DNA of 64,000 bases from Microbacterium sp. NIBRBAC000506063. Lineage in GTDB: Bacteria; Actinomycetota; Actinomycetes; Actinomycetales; Microbacteriaceae. Positions 10,817 to 21,700 of this stretch are shown piece by piece (within the stretch, counting starts at the first letter, position 1; each line of letters opens with the position of its first letter). The notes beneath the pieces are model-generated. The model searched no databases. It was not told the DNA's origin and was given only the letters and a program-made list of their open reading frames with translations. Where the stretch lies: NCBI RefSeq assembly GCF_017968845.1, contig NZ_CP072876.1, positions 1,984,001 through 2,048,000 on the forward strand, in the 5' to 3' direction. A program made the translations under genes and the position numbers.

Positions 10817-12568
10817 TCAGTCGCACTCGAGCGGTGCGGTGGCGATCTCGGGCGCGTGGAGCATCGGTGTGTGCCGCACCTCGCGGAGCCGTTCGCCGGC
10901 TCCCGTCCCGGTGAAGTCCACGGTCACGGTCTCCGATCCGCCCGGGGCGACGATGACCTCGTGCCGCACCGCGGGCCGGGTGCCGAGCACGGCATCGGCG
11001 GCGCCTTCGCGCACGTCCGCTCCGGCGGGGCCGTAGACGGTGATGCGGGTGCGGACGCTCCCGGGCTCGTACTCCTCGCGTGCCGGTCCGGTGAAGCCGC
11101 CCGGAAGCGGGTTCTCCTCGTCGATCTCGACCGTGTTCGTCCAGGTGACCTGCACGCGCGTGATCGGCACGCCGGCGCAGGATCCGACCGCGGTGGTGAT
11201 CTCGGCCCGGGTGAAGGCGTCCAGGCGCCCGCCGGTGGCGTCGTTGACGAGCACGCCGACCTGCGGGCCGTGTTCGTCGGAGAGGGGGAACACGCCCCGA
11301 GGTCGGATGCCGCGAACTGCTCCTGCTCGGTGGTGTGCGCACTCCAGATGCGGATGCCGCCGTCGGCGGCGGACTCGGCGATCGCGGCGACGAGGGCTCC
11401 CGGGTCCTCGGTGGCGAACGCCTGGACGAGCACGGCGCGCACGGCGCGCGAGAAGTGGTCGGACTGGCGGCTGCGGGAACCGGCCTCGAGCGGGATCCGC
11501 TCGGTCAGGGTCTCGACCAGAGACGCGCCGCTGAGCGCATAGTCGCCGACGGTGGTGGGTCCCGTCGCGGCGAGCACGCGGGCGAGCGTCGCGACGTCGA
11601 CGGCGATGACGCCGTCGATGGAGCCGCCGTGCTCCTCCTCCCAGTGCGCGGCGATGAGCCGGGCGGAGGTGGGGAAATCGGGCACGGAGGAGGCGTCGGA
11701 CAGGCGCGTGTCGAATCCTGCGGGCAGCAGCGCGGAGAGGTTCTCGTCGAGGTCGGCGACCAGTGGCTCGGAGAGCCGGGGCACGGTGCGGGCGCTGATC
11801 GTGCTCCGGCGCTCGAGCACTCCGGAGTCGGCCGTGATGCGGGTGATGCTCTCCACGGCCCGCCGGCGCTGCGCAGATGACTGCCGTTGTGGACGACGAG
11901 CAGATAGGAATGGCGTTCGTGCTGCCCGACCATGGTCGGCAGCAGGCGGACGGCCGCGCTCATGCCCTCGACGGTCGCCGCGGCATCCGACAGGGCGGCG
12001 TGGGTCTCGGCGACGGCGCCGCGCGCAGGGCCGGAGACCGCGGCGGGTCGATCTCGCGGAGCCGCTCGCTCACGGCGGCGGCGGCGGACCCGGCCCGGTC
12101 GAGGTGCAGCCGCGCCTCCGGGTATCCGCTGAGGTCGATCGTGTCGCCGTCGAGGCCGAAGGTGCCGAGGTCGAACTGCTCGGATGCGGCCAGCAGGTGC
12201 GGAAGCGTGCCGCCGGCGAGCGAATCGGATGCGGCGGCCAGCTCGCGGAGGGCGGTGAGACCCGATCCGATCCCCGGCACGAACTCCGCGGCACGCCAGA
12301 CGGGATCGGAGGTGAGCGAGCGCGCGGAGGAGGTCTGGTCGCTCAGCCGGGTCGCGAGCATCTCGTACTGGTGCTCTTTCCCCTCCACGATCGCGGTGCG
12401 GAGGGTCTCGCTGGTCCGGGCCGCCTGCTGCAAGGTGTCGCTCGCACCCATGCCGCGCACGACGACCCAGCCGACGAGGATGAACAGCACGGCGAGGCCG
12501 GCCAGGGTCCAGCCGATCCACGCACGTGCGGGGAGTCGCGTTCCTCGTTCACCCCTGCATTCAAGCAT
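10817..12568 (-). CDS. DUF4012 domain-containing membrane-anchored protein, three frameshifts
   Basis: About 584 residues after repair. One N-terminal membrane anchor (WTLAGLAVLFILVGWVVV) is followed by a large extracytoplasmic region. The segment SYLLVVHNGSHLRSAGG matches the core of DUF4012 proteins, which occur in actinobacterial surface-polysaccharide loci. Later blocks include GVIAVDVATLARVLAATGP and VGVLVNDATGGRLDAF. Breaks are near 12045, 11860 and 11295-11298. The start is uncertain: ATG 12568 is the best in-frame choice but lacks a clear ribosome site. Its function is not established. Position between the LCP and glycosyltransferase genes suggests a role in glycan display. Confidence 0.75.
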
Positions 12569-12653
12569 GCCGTCTTGTGCGGCGCCCCGATGCACCGCTC
12601 TCCCGCGGGCGAGCGGACCTCGATGGGGCCCCGGCGCGCTATACGCTTACCGC

Positions 12654-13722
12654 ATGGGTGCGCAGTTGCGGGTGGTCCTCGACCAGGTCGATGCCGTGGT
12701 CAACCCCGCGGAGGCGGAGGCGTCTCTGGCCCTGGTAGCAGGTCTGGTGGCGACCGCTCCGGTGGGCTGCTCGGTCGCGGCGATCGTCGCGGCGCGCGGC
12801 GCGGTGGAGATCGCCGGCATCGACGAGGTGCGCGTCCTCGGCAGGGGGCGCAAGAGGCTCGCCGCCGCCTGGCGTCTGGGATTCGGGCGGGCGTCGGCCG
12901 CGGGCTCATCCACGCTCCCACGCTCATGGCGCCGCTGGTCAAGCACGACCGGCTGCACGACAACGATCAGACGGTCGCGACGATCTGGGACCTGCGTGCC
13001 TGGGAGCGGCCGGAGGCACTGCCGAAGTCGACCGTGGCCTGGCAGCGCGGCATGCTGCGACGCGCGGTCCGGCACGCGGATGCCGTGGTGGTCCCCTCGC
13101 ACGCCATGGCCGCCCGTCTCGGCGCCCTCGCAGGGCTGGGCGACCGCATCCGGGTGATCGCCGGCGCTCCGCCGGAGCGTCTGAGCGTCCCCTCGGATGC
13201 TGCGCGGCGCCGTGCCGATCTGTTCCTCCCCGCCGAGTACGTGGTGCTGAGCGGCGATGAAGCCGATCTCGCGGGGGCTTCCGCGCCGCCGCCGCCCGCG
13301 GGATGCACGCCGTCGCGCTCGACGCTCCCGAAGGGCCGAGCCGCGGCTGGCGGAGCGCGCGGTGTCGGCCGGCCTGGACGAGCACCGCGTGCACGTGCGC
13401 GGGATCTCGAGCTCGGGGACCGCGCCGCCGTGCTGGCCGGTGCGGGGCGCTCGTGGCGACGAGCATGGATGCGGTGTGGCCCTGGCGGGTCGTGGAGGCG
13501 ATGACGCTCGGCGTGCCGGTGGTGGCCGCGGCATCCGATGTCCATCGTGACGTCATCTCCGACGGCGGCTCGATCGTCGCTCCCGAGGAGCTGCCGGAGG
13601 CGCTCGAGGCGGCACTGGGACCGGATGCCGCGCGCCTGCGCGTGCTCGGTCAGGACCGTTCGCGCGCGTTCTCCTGGGCGAGCACGGGAGAACGGGTCTG
13701 GGCGTTGCACGCCGACCTCTGA
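12654..13722 (+). CDS. GT4-type glycosyltransferase, five frameshifts
   Basis: Retaining glycosyltransferase of the GT-B fold, probably adding a sugar to a surface glycan precursor from a nucleotide sugar. Recognisable blocks are TIWDLRAWERPEAL, ADAVVVPSHAMAARLG at the domain junction, and the donor-site region SMDAVWPWRVVEAMTLGVPV with the conserved Glu, then VHRDVISDGGSIVAPEE. Five single-base losses (near 12890, 13276, 13335, 13407 and 13444) make this the most damaged short gene here; repair gives 357 residues. TACGCT (12642-12647) precedes the ATG by 6 nt. It is divergent from the DUF4012 gene. Confidence 0.8.
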
Positions 13723-13729
13723 GCGCGGC

Positions 13730-15026
13730 TCACTCCCGCGGAGGGATCGTCGGCATCGTCCCGGTGTGCACGGCGTCGATGTTCTCCCGCCAGGAGCTGG
13801 ACTGCCCGGCGCGCAGCGCGCACAGTACGAGCAGGAACCATCCGGCGCCCACGATCGTGAAGCTCTCCAGCATCGACTCCACGGCGAGGGCGACGAGGAT
13901 GAGCGGGGTCCACGCGTAGATGATGGAGCGACGCGCGCTGGCGACGAGCCAGGAGCGGATGACGGCGATGCCGCCGAGGGCGAGGAAGGCGACGAGGCCC
14001 ACGGCGCCCAGCTGCAGCAGCACGTCGACGTAGGCGTTGAGGGCGGAGGTGTGGTCCTCGCCGAGTCGCCAGTTGATCGTGCTGAACGGGAACTGGTAGG
14101 GGACCCACTCTCCGAACCAGCCCCACCCGTGCAGGCTTCGGAAGGCGACGAAGTCGAAGATCTCCCGCCACAGCTCGGTGCGGCGGGAGAAGTCGGTGCC
14201 TGCCCCAGCAGCACGACGATCTGGCTGCGCAACAGCACCGCGACGCCGAGTCCGAGCAGCACGACGGCTCCGAGCGACCACTGCACCATCGCACGACGCT
14301 GCGGCGGGGTGTTCCGCACGATCGCCAGGGCGCCGGCGGCGGTCCCGACGAAGACGGCGAGCACGAAGACCACCGGCGAGGCGGCGAGGAGCGCGAGCAC
14401 GGCCCGAGCACGGTGGAGTAGACGGCCAGCCCGGGAGGGATCGAGCGCGTGCGCCACTCGACGGCGAAGGTGATGAGGGCGATCACCGCGACGAATCCGA
14501 GCATGTTGCGGGCGCCGAAGATCCCCTCGAGCGGGCCGCCGTAGGCGATGTTGCCCGAGATGCCGAGGATGGTGAAGGGGACGTCCAGCAGGATGCCGGA
14601 GAGGATCTCGAGGGCGAGGGAGATCGTCAGCAGCACCCTCAGCACATCCCCGATCGCGCGCACGGTCTGGAGCGTGTCGCGCACGTGCCCGATCGTCACG
14701 GCGAGGAAGGCGTAGGCGAACAGGGCGACCCAGGCCTGGAGGGTGTCGGCGCGGTCGATCGACCACACGACGCTCGCGAGCGCGACGAGCAGGAAGACCA
14801 CGAGAGAGGAGGGCGCGATCCGCAGGATCGAGAGCTCGGCGCGGCGGACGACGAGGATGAGCGCCCCGATCACGCTCAGCGAGGTCAGCATCGTGAGGAG
14901 GGTCACCGGGCTCGTGATGCGCTCGATCGCGAGTGCCGAGAACGTCACGGCGAGCACCGTCAGCGTGTAGGCGCGGGCGAACTCCGCCGACGCGAGGAGC
15001 CGGAGGAGAGAATCGAGGAGGCGCAT
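13730..15026 (-). CDS. O-antigen ligase/polymerase family membrane protein, copy 1, two frameshifts
   Basis: Polytopic membrane protein with about ten hydrophobic segments and the Wzy_C/O-antigen-ligase pattern: IFGARNMLGFVAVIALITF in the middle and RTELWREIFDFV ... SLHGWGWFGEW in the large periplasmic loop. This is followed by a DHTSALNAYVDVLLQLG motif with the His typical of the family. Such enzymes polymerise or ligate lipid-linked glycans. Breaks are near 14400 and 14205; repaired length is 432. Its ATG overlaps the stop of the upstream paralogue by one base (TGATG), so the pair is translationally coupled. Confidence 0.8.
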
Positions 15027-16443
15027 CAGGGGACCTGTCGCTGCTGCTCTCCGCGCTCGATCACGCGGGCGCGCTCGCTGAGTCCGACGCCGAGCAGCGG
15101 CACCGACTTGATCTTGAACGAGAACAGCACCAGCAGCAGCCAGCCCCACATCATGATCGGCGCGGACTCCGCGATGCCCTGCACGAGCAGCACGATCGTG
15201 ATGAGCGAGGGGCGAGGGTCAGCGGCGAGAAGGGGCGATCGCCGCGGAGGTCCCACCGCGGACGGTCCACCGCGAAGAACCAGCTGCGCCACAGCAGGCT
15301 CGCCCAGATGAACGCCATGAGGACGACCCCGACCCAGCCGAGCTGGAAGAGCACGTCGATCCACATGTTGTGCGCGTGGAACACGGTGATCCCGTGGTCG
15401 ACGATCCACCCGTGGATCTCGGGCTCGCTGGGGATCCACGGCGTCGAAAAGCCCAGCCCGAACACCGGGCTCGTCGCTGCGCGCTCGAGCACCTGCTGCC
15501 AGATCTCGAAGCGGCCGGTGAGGTCGCCGGTGCGGCCGAGGCGCTCCAGGATGGGCCCGCGGAACACGATCGCCGCGGCGGCGAGGACGGCGGTGCCGCC
15601 GAGGGCGACGACGTAGAGGCGGGTGCGCGCCCCCGGTCCCGGGGCGCGGCGCATGAGGAGGGCGACGACGAGGGTGATCGCCACGGCGATCGCGGCGGCG
15701 TAGATCGTCGCCGATGCCGCGCGCACGAGAAAGTAGGCGGCGACCAGGGTCCAGAGGGCGAGGGTGGTGCGCCAGCGCACCCGGGCGGCGAAGAGCACGC
15801 CGAAGACGATGATCGCGACGAGGCACAGCGCCGCGAGCATGTTCGAGTTGCCGACGATCCCCTGGATGCGTCCGCCCTCGATGAGGTTGCCGCGCACCCA
15901 GTACCAGTGCGCGTTGACCTCGTCGCCGGGGGCGTCGAAGAAGAACGGGAGGATCGGATGCCGCACGACGAGCGCGACCCACAGTTCGATCGCGACCGAG
16001 AGCCCCAGCAGCCACTTCAGCGACGACGCCATGGCCCGCAGGAGCTCCCGCCAGCTGAGCATGTGCGCGATGAAGAGCGCGTGGAGGGTGAGCGAGAGCA
16101 GGAGCAGGCCGGTGAGAAGCGTGGCCAGCGGCCAGTGCGACCATGTCACGGAGACGAGGGCGAGCGCGCAGTAGCCGAGGATCGCCCAGGGAAGACGGCG
16201 CCATTCCAGAGGCCAGGGCCGGGCGCGCGAGATGGCGGGCACCCAGATGCCGAGCGTGCCCAGGGTGAGGACGGCGAGCACGATGATCGAGCCCGTCATC
16301 CCGACGAGGTTGTAGACGGCCGAGTGTCCGAAGGCGACGATCAGGACCACGATCACGTAGGCGCGCAGCATGAGCCGACCCGTCGACTCTCGCTCGGGCG
16401 CCGTGGGCGGAGCGGCGGCCTGCTGCCTCGAATGCTGCACCAT
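15026..16443 (-). CDS. O-antigen ligase/polymerase family membrane protein, copy 2, one frameshift
   Basis: Upstream paralogue of the previous gene, about 472 residues. It has the same order of blocks: GIVGNSNMLAALCLVAIIVF, then GRFEIWQQVLERAATSPVFG, then the His-containing FHAHNMWIDVLFQLGWVGVV. The loop GNLIEGGRIQGI is particular to this copy. One base is lost near 15213, after which the frame continues through SLITIVLLVQGIAESAPIMM. The start at 16443 is preceded by TAGCCT (16451-16456, complement) at 7 nt. Two tandem copies may act on different acceptors or polymers. Confidence 0.82.
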
Positions 16444-16491
16444 CGGAATCAGGCTACATCCCGCGAGCGCGGCTCGCCGTAGGCTGAGAGC

Positions 16492-17600
16492 GTGCTGATC
16501 CCCTCTCCAACGCCCCCGCGACTACGCCTGGGGTTCGACGACGCTCCTGGCCGCACTGGAAGGCCGCGCCCCCTCCGATGCGCCCGAGGCGGAGGTGTGG
16601 TTCGGCGACCATCCGGCGGATCCGGCCGACGTCGCCGCGGGCGGCACGCTCGCCGACATCACGGGCGGCGAACTGCCGTATCTGCTCAAGCTCCTCGCCG
16701 CCGACGCGCCCTGTCGATCCAGGCGCACCCCACCAGGGAGCAGGCGCAGGCCGGTTTCGCGCGCGAGGCGGGGCTGGCATCCGATGATCCGGCGCGCAAC
16801 TACCGCGACGCCAACCACAAGCCCGAGCTCATCGTGGCGCTGAGCGAGCGCTTCGACGCCCTCGTCGGACTGCGCGAAACCCGCGACACCCTCCGTCTCG
16901 TCGACGCCCTCGACGACGCGCCCGGGGTGCGGGCGCTGCGCGCGCACCTCGCGGACGGCGACGACCCGCTGCGGGCGGCGATCCGCTGGGCGCTGGCGGA
17001 GGCATCCGACACCGAGGTCGACGATGTGATCGGCGCCGTCGCGACGGCCGTCGTGCCCGAGTTCGCCGGCGCCCTCGACGCCGTGCGGCGTGCGGCGGCG
17101 CGCAATCCCGGCGACCGCGGAGTGATCGTGGCGCTGCTGCTGAACCACGTGGTGCTGCGGCCGGGGAGGGCGTGTTCCTCCCCGCCGGCGTGCTGCACGC
17201 CTATCAGGGCGGGCTGGGCGTGGAGATCATGGCGGCCAGCGACAACGTGCTGCGCGGCGGGCTCACCGGCAAGCACATCGACGTGCCCGAGCTGCTGTCG
17301 ATCCTCAACAGCTCGCCGCACGAGGTGCGGGTGCAGCGGCCGCAGGAGGCGGCATCCGAGGTCTCCTACGAGGTGCCTGTATCAGACTTCGCGCTGCGCC
17401 GCTTCGAGATAGACTCCTCGCCGGTCGATGTCGCACTGTCGGGCCCGGCGATCCTGCTGGCCACCGCCGGTGACGTCACCGTGGAGTCGGATGCCGGGAG
17501 CCTTCCCGTGCCCGTCGGAACCGCGGTGTTCGCGACAGCCGAAGAGAGCCGCGTGCGCCTTTCGGGGCGCGGACAGGTGTTCGTCGCCCAGCCCGGATGA
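16492..17600 (+). CDS. manA: Mannose-6-phosphate isomerase, four frameshifts
   Basis: Zinc-dependent type I phosphomannose isomerase linking fructose-6-P to mannose-6-P and hence GDP-mannose for surface glycans. After repair the N-terminus reads through NAPRDYAWGSTTLLAALEGR. Zinc ligands appear in LSIQAHPTREQAQAGF (QxH), in NHKPELIVALS (Glu), and in GVFLPAGVLHAYQGGLGVE (His). ASDNVLRGGLTGKH contains the catalytic Arg region. Breaks are at 16500-16503, 16511-16515, about 16710 and about 17163; repaired length is 370. TAGGCT (16480-16485) lies 6 nt before the GTG, divergent from the O-antigen-ligase pair. Confidence 0.92.
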
Positions 17601-17645
17601 TGCCGGCGTGGTGTCGACGACACGCCGTGGCGGCGGGGTGAACCT

Positions 17646-17707
17646 TCAAGAGTGTCTTGAGGGTTTACGATTCGCGACTTGACCGATACGAATGACAGCG
17701 GTGTAAT
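17646..17707 (+). promoter_or_regulatory. whiB2 promoter with upstream inverted repeat
   Basis: TTGACC (17679-17684), a 17-nt spacer and TGTAAT (17702-17707) make a near-consensus housekeeping promoter, strong for this genome. Just upstream is TCAAGA-gtg-TCTTGA (17646-17660), a perfect 6+3+6 dyad that could be an operator. The mRNA would have a leader of roughly 40 nt. Confidence 0.65.
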
Positions 17708-17755
17708 TAGTCCATCACGCGGCCCGCGTGGGGGCTTTGAAGGGTGGAGGACAAC

Positions 17756-18073
17756 ATGACGAGCTATCGGTCAGATGTCCCGGGCAACTGGTACGTCGAT
17801 CCGGTCAACCTCGGTGTACCCGGGGTGCGCCGATTCGACGAGGAAGACGACAACGCCCTCGGCTGGCAGAGCGACGCGCTGTGCGCGCAGACCGACCCCG
17901 AGGCGTTCTTCCCCGAGAAGGGCGGATCCACGCGCGACGCCAAGCGCATCTGCACCTCCTGCGAGGTGCGCGACCAGTGCCTGCAGTACGCGCTCGAGAA
18001 CGACGAGCGCTTCGGCATCTGGGGTGGCCTCTCCGAGCGCGAGCGCCGCAAGCTCAAGCGCGAGGCCAGCTGA
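17756..18073 (+). CDS. whiB2: WhiB-family iron-sulfur transcription regulator (WhiB2/WhmD-like)
   Basis: A 105-residue WhiB protein. Four cysteines bind a [4Fe-4S] cluster: one in DALCAQTDPEAFFPEKGG and three in ICTSCEVRDQCLQYAL. They are followed by the invariant GIWGGLSERERR turn and a basic tail KLKREAS. The 40-residue N-terminal extension and the neighbours (manA, the GT2-DUF5719-Zincin_1-DUF3499 set) point to WhiB2/WhmD, which controls septation in related organisms. The ATG at 17756 is chosen for its GGTGGAGG ribosome site 5 nt upstream. The gene is intact. Confidence 0.9.
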   Translation: MTSYRSDVPGNWYVDPVNLGVPGVRRFDEEDDNALGWQSDALCAQTDPEAFFPEKGGSTRDAKRICTSCEVRDQCLQYALENDERFGIWGGLSERERRKLKREAS

Positions 18074-18100
18074 CGCTTTGCGTCGCCGTCGGCCAGCTCC

Positions 18101-18140
18101 CGGTCGTTGAGCGAGGAGCGCAGCGACGAGTCGAAACGCG
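18101..18140. repeat. REP-like element (GGTCGTTGAGCGAG type)
   Basis: The stretch CGGTCGTTGAGCGAGGAGCG followed by CAGCGACGAGTCGAAACGCG resembles a dispersed extragenic repeat I recognise from Microbacteriaceae genomes. It lies just after whiB2 and touches the first copy of the 60-bp repeat. Confidence 0.5.
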
Positions 18141-18196
18141 AAGAGTCGCGCGGATACGGCGCGCTGCTTCCCGACCGCGGTATACGTAGTTTCCAC
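18137..18196. repeat. 60-bp direct repeat, copy 1
   Basis: It aligns without gaps to 18597-18656, with 46 of 60 positions identical and the last 14 bases (TACGTAGTTTCCAC at the end) fully conserved. Similarity stops abruptly at both ends. The pair brackets the small gene at 18219-18479. Confidence 0.7.
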
Positions 18197-18218
18197 GTCC
18201 TGGAGAGAGGGAGTCTCG

Positions 18219-18479
18219 GTGGAGAGCGAAGTTTCACGGGATGGAAAGCGACTCTCTCTCACAATCTCGTATGACGAGATGGTCGTCCTGTTCGATCTCT
18301 TGTTCCGCCTAAACTCCGAATCCAGCAAGTTCGAATTGGTGCATGAGGCAGAAGAGAGGATTCTCTGGAACTTGGAGGCGACTCTTGAGACCCACATCAA
18401 CGAGATTTTCGATCCTGACTTCCAATCGATCATCGACGCCGCGAGAGCTCGTCTCACCGAGAGAACTTCCGACAAGTAG
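18219..18479 (+). CDS. Hypothetical small protein (86 aa), island
   Basis: Family not recognised. The protein is soluble and strongly acidic: a short beta-rich start (RLSLTISYDEMVVLFDLLFR) leads into a helical middle (ELVHEAEERILWNLEATLE) and a polar end. The start is a GTG with GGAGAGAGGG about 7 nt upstream. Base composition is visibly lower in GC than the whiB2 and manA genes beside it, fitting recent acquisition. It lies between the two 60-bp repeats and ahead of the RHS gene in the same direction. An orphan immunity-type protein is conceivable but unproven. Confidence 0.6.
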   Translation: MESEVSRDGKRLSLTISYDEMVVLFDLLFRLNSESSKFELVHEAEERILWNLEATLETHINEIFDPDFQSIIDAARARLTERTSDK

Positions 18480-18732
18480 CCCTCAAGAAGAACCAGAGCA
18501 GCCCGCCATAGTTCGATCCGAAGATGGGACTGCGGGTGTCAGGTCACATCGTCGGCGTCGGGCCCGAATCAGCGGCATCGTGTGGCGGTGACCTTACGCG
18601 ACGAGTTTCGCGGAGATGGCGAGTTGTTCCGCGATTTCGGTGTACGTAGTTTCCACATTCTTTGCTTTGTGGTCTTCCCTTGCGGGGTTTTCGTGCAATA
18701 GCTTTCGGGGTAGAACTACATGCGGCGAGCGG
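18480..18732. other. Spacer before the RHS gene
   Basis: About 250 bp holding the second 60-bp repeat (18597-18656) and then an AT-richer stretch to the RHS start. No convincing gene or consensus promoter was found. Confidence 0.4.
18597..18656. repeat. 60-bp direct repeat, copy 2
   Basis: Partner of 18137-18196. On the minus strand both copies keep an open frame with the pattern VETTYT..x..Q.A.SA.L, and here that frame ends in a stop (NVETTYTEIAEQLAISAKL). This raises the possibility of a decayed gene end instead of a DNA site. Confidence 0.7.
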
Positions 18733-21700
18733 ATGGTCCCTGGCCGGTGGGCGGAGGGGATATTCCGTGGCTGGTATGGGTCGGGGTTTGCTGCGCTGTG
18801 CTCGGCGATGGGAACGGCGTTGGCGTTGCTGGTCTCGCTGCTGGTAGTCGCGCCGGCTGCGGCGGTAGAAGAGGCGGCAAGGATCGCGCTGGCGGAAGGT
18901 GATGTCACGGTTCTGCCTGCGTTGCCGTCGTCGGCAGCGTCGGATTCGGCCGCGCGCATACCGGTAGGGGATTTTTCGGCGTTGTTGGATCCGGGGGCGG
19001 CTGATCTGCCGGCGGCGGCTCCGATGGGTAAGGGGCCGGATACGGCTGATCTTGAGCGGTGGTTGGATTCGGCGTCGGAGTCGGATGTGGCGGAGCGGTC
19101 GGAGTACACGACGACGTTCGATCGTGGGGACGGGTCTCTGATTGAGGTGATCTCCGAGTCTCCGGTGAATGCGCAGCGGGCGGATGGGTCGTGGGTGGCG
19201 TCGTCGACGCGGCTGAGCAAGTCGTCGTCGGGGTGGGCGGTTGCCGATCACCCGTTGTCGCCGAGTTTCGCGGGCCGGGCGGATGCGGCCAAGGCGTCGA
19301 CGTTCCGTCGCGACGGGCGGAGGTGTCGTTCTCGCTGCGTTCGGTCGGTGCGGGGAAGGCGTCCACGGGCGCCTCGGAGGCGCGGGGCGTGGTGGACACG
19401 CTGACGTTCGAGGGCGTCGCACCGGGTGTCGATGTGGAGCACGTGGTCGAGCCTGGCGGGGTGAAGGAGACAGTGGTCGTTGCCGCGCCGCCTGCGGGCG
19501 TGTCTTCGTGGACGTGGGTGCTGCGCGCGGATGGAGTCTCTCCGGTGCTGGACGAGCTTGGCACGGTCAATCTCGTCGACGCCGACAGGGAGATCGTGAT
19601 GCATATCCGACACCAGTGGCGTGGGATTCCTCTGGGTGGAGGGTGAGTCGTCCCCGGTGCTGATCAACCCGGCTGTGTCGTTGACGGCTGCAGGCAAAGG
19701 GGCGTGGGAGTACACGGTCACGGTGGACAGTGCGTGGATGAACGCGAAGGAGCGCGTGTTCCCGGTGTTCGTGGATCCGACGATCAATGCGGGGCCGTCG
19801 TATAAGAAGTCTTTCAAGTCTGATGGTGCGGTCTTCATCAATCAGTCGCACGTGGGTAACACCCGCCAGTCGAACAAGAACGTGTACTGGCGGGCCTACG
19901 CCCGTTACCCTTACGGCACGTCGACTTCGAACTTCATCGGTGCGGCGCAGGTGGGTATCGCCTATGACGGGCTCGGGGCGACGGGCAGCTTCACCGGGTC
20001 GATCCGCCGTGCGACGGACGAGTGTTACACCTGCACGGCGACGGCGAATATCACCACCTACACGCTGGGTCGGGGTCGACGCAAACCTCGGGCAACACCT
20101 TCGCGCAGTTCCTGGTGAACCGGGTGAAAGCCGGCGACAAGACTCCGGCGTTGATGTGGCGGGGTGCGGGCGGGTCGGACTATTCGCATAAGCGGGTGTC
20201 GACGGCGATGGCGATCCAGTACTGGGGTTATCCCACGGCGACGTTGCAGACCGGAACGGGGACCCCGGCCAATGGGGCGACGGGTGCGTCGTTGACGCCG
20301 ACGTTGCGGTGGAGCGGCACGGAGGCGCATCCGAACACGAATGTGAAGAACTTCCTGCTGGAAGTGTCGAAGAACTCGAATATGTCGTCCCCGGTGTGGA
20401 ACAGCGGGTGGACCACGGCGACGACGGCGACGGTGCCGGAAGGCAAGCTGCAGCAGGGCACGAAGTACTACTGGCGGGTGAAGATCCGCGACGGCGGCCA
20501 CGGGTTCCTGGGCCAGTCGACCGAGAAGATGAGCAGCGTGTGGTCGTTCACGACGAACTACCCGCCGCCCACGCCCCCAGTGGGCTCGGCGTCGCCGGGT
20601 TCGACCGGCGCCCCGCAGACGGTGACCACGCTCACCCCGACGCTGCAGGTGGGCGCGGTCACCGACCCGGACAACCGTCCGGCGGGCGCGACGGTGAAGT
20701 ATGAGTTCAAGATCGCCTCCGGCACGGACGGAAAGTCCGGTGCGGTGATCACCTCACCGCTGCTGACCGCCTCCGGTGGTGTCGTGAAATGGCAGGTCCG
20801 GAGGGGACGCTGCGCGATGGCGGCACTTACTCGTGGGTGGTGCAGCCCACTGACGGGTTGAGCAAGAATGTGTACCCGGCGTGGGTGATGAAGATCAAAG
20901 TCGATCTGCATCTGGGCGCGACCGGGCCTTCCCCGTTCGATGCGGCGGGACCGGTGACGGTCAACCTCGCCAACGGCAACGCGAACCTCACCTTCCCTCC
21001 CCGCTCGTGGAGACCCTCGGAGGTCCGATGGGTCTCTCATTCAGCTACAACTCGCAGGAACGCTCCAATGCGATCCGCGGCATCACCGGGGAGTATTTCT
21101 CTGCGCTGGATGCGTTGGGCAATGTGCCCACCTCGGCGGCGGGCTACACCTTCGCGGGGAAGACGCCAGCCTTGGTGCGCACGGACCCGGCGATCTCCTT
21201 CGACTGGGGCAACGGCCAGCTGGTCCCTGCACTGCCAGGGGACTACGTGATGGGGCGATGGACGGGCTTTCTCACCGCCCGGCCGGCACCTACCGCTTCG
21301 GGGTCCGTCACAACCACGGGGCGCGACTGTGGGTGAACAACACCTCCGTGTTCGAGGAGTGGTCCGTGCTGTCGACGCCCGTGTCGTGGGCGTCATCGAC
21401 GACAGCGCTTCCCGGCACAGCGGTACCGATCACCATGGAGTACTACGAGCGGGTCGGCGCGGCCTTCCTCGAGCTCTGGGTGCGGGACTCAGCCGGCAAC
21501 GAGTTCATCGCCCCACCGGACTGGTATACGACGAAGATCCGTACTCTCCCTGCCGGGTGGACGTCTACCAGCCCGATCGCCGGGGCGGGATCCGAATACG
21601 TCTCGGCGCAGGTGATGGATAACTCGGTAATCCTCACCGACGCGACCGGTAAGGCGCACACCTGGACGCGCAAGTCCAATGGCGGGTACACGCCTCCGAC

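Noticed and set aside
18137..18656. The two 60-bp repeats as insertion-sequence ends
   Set aside because: They are direct, not inverted, and no transposase or target-site duplication is seen between or around them.
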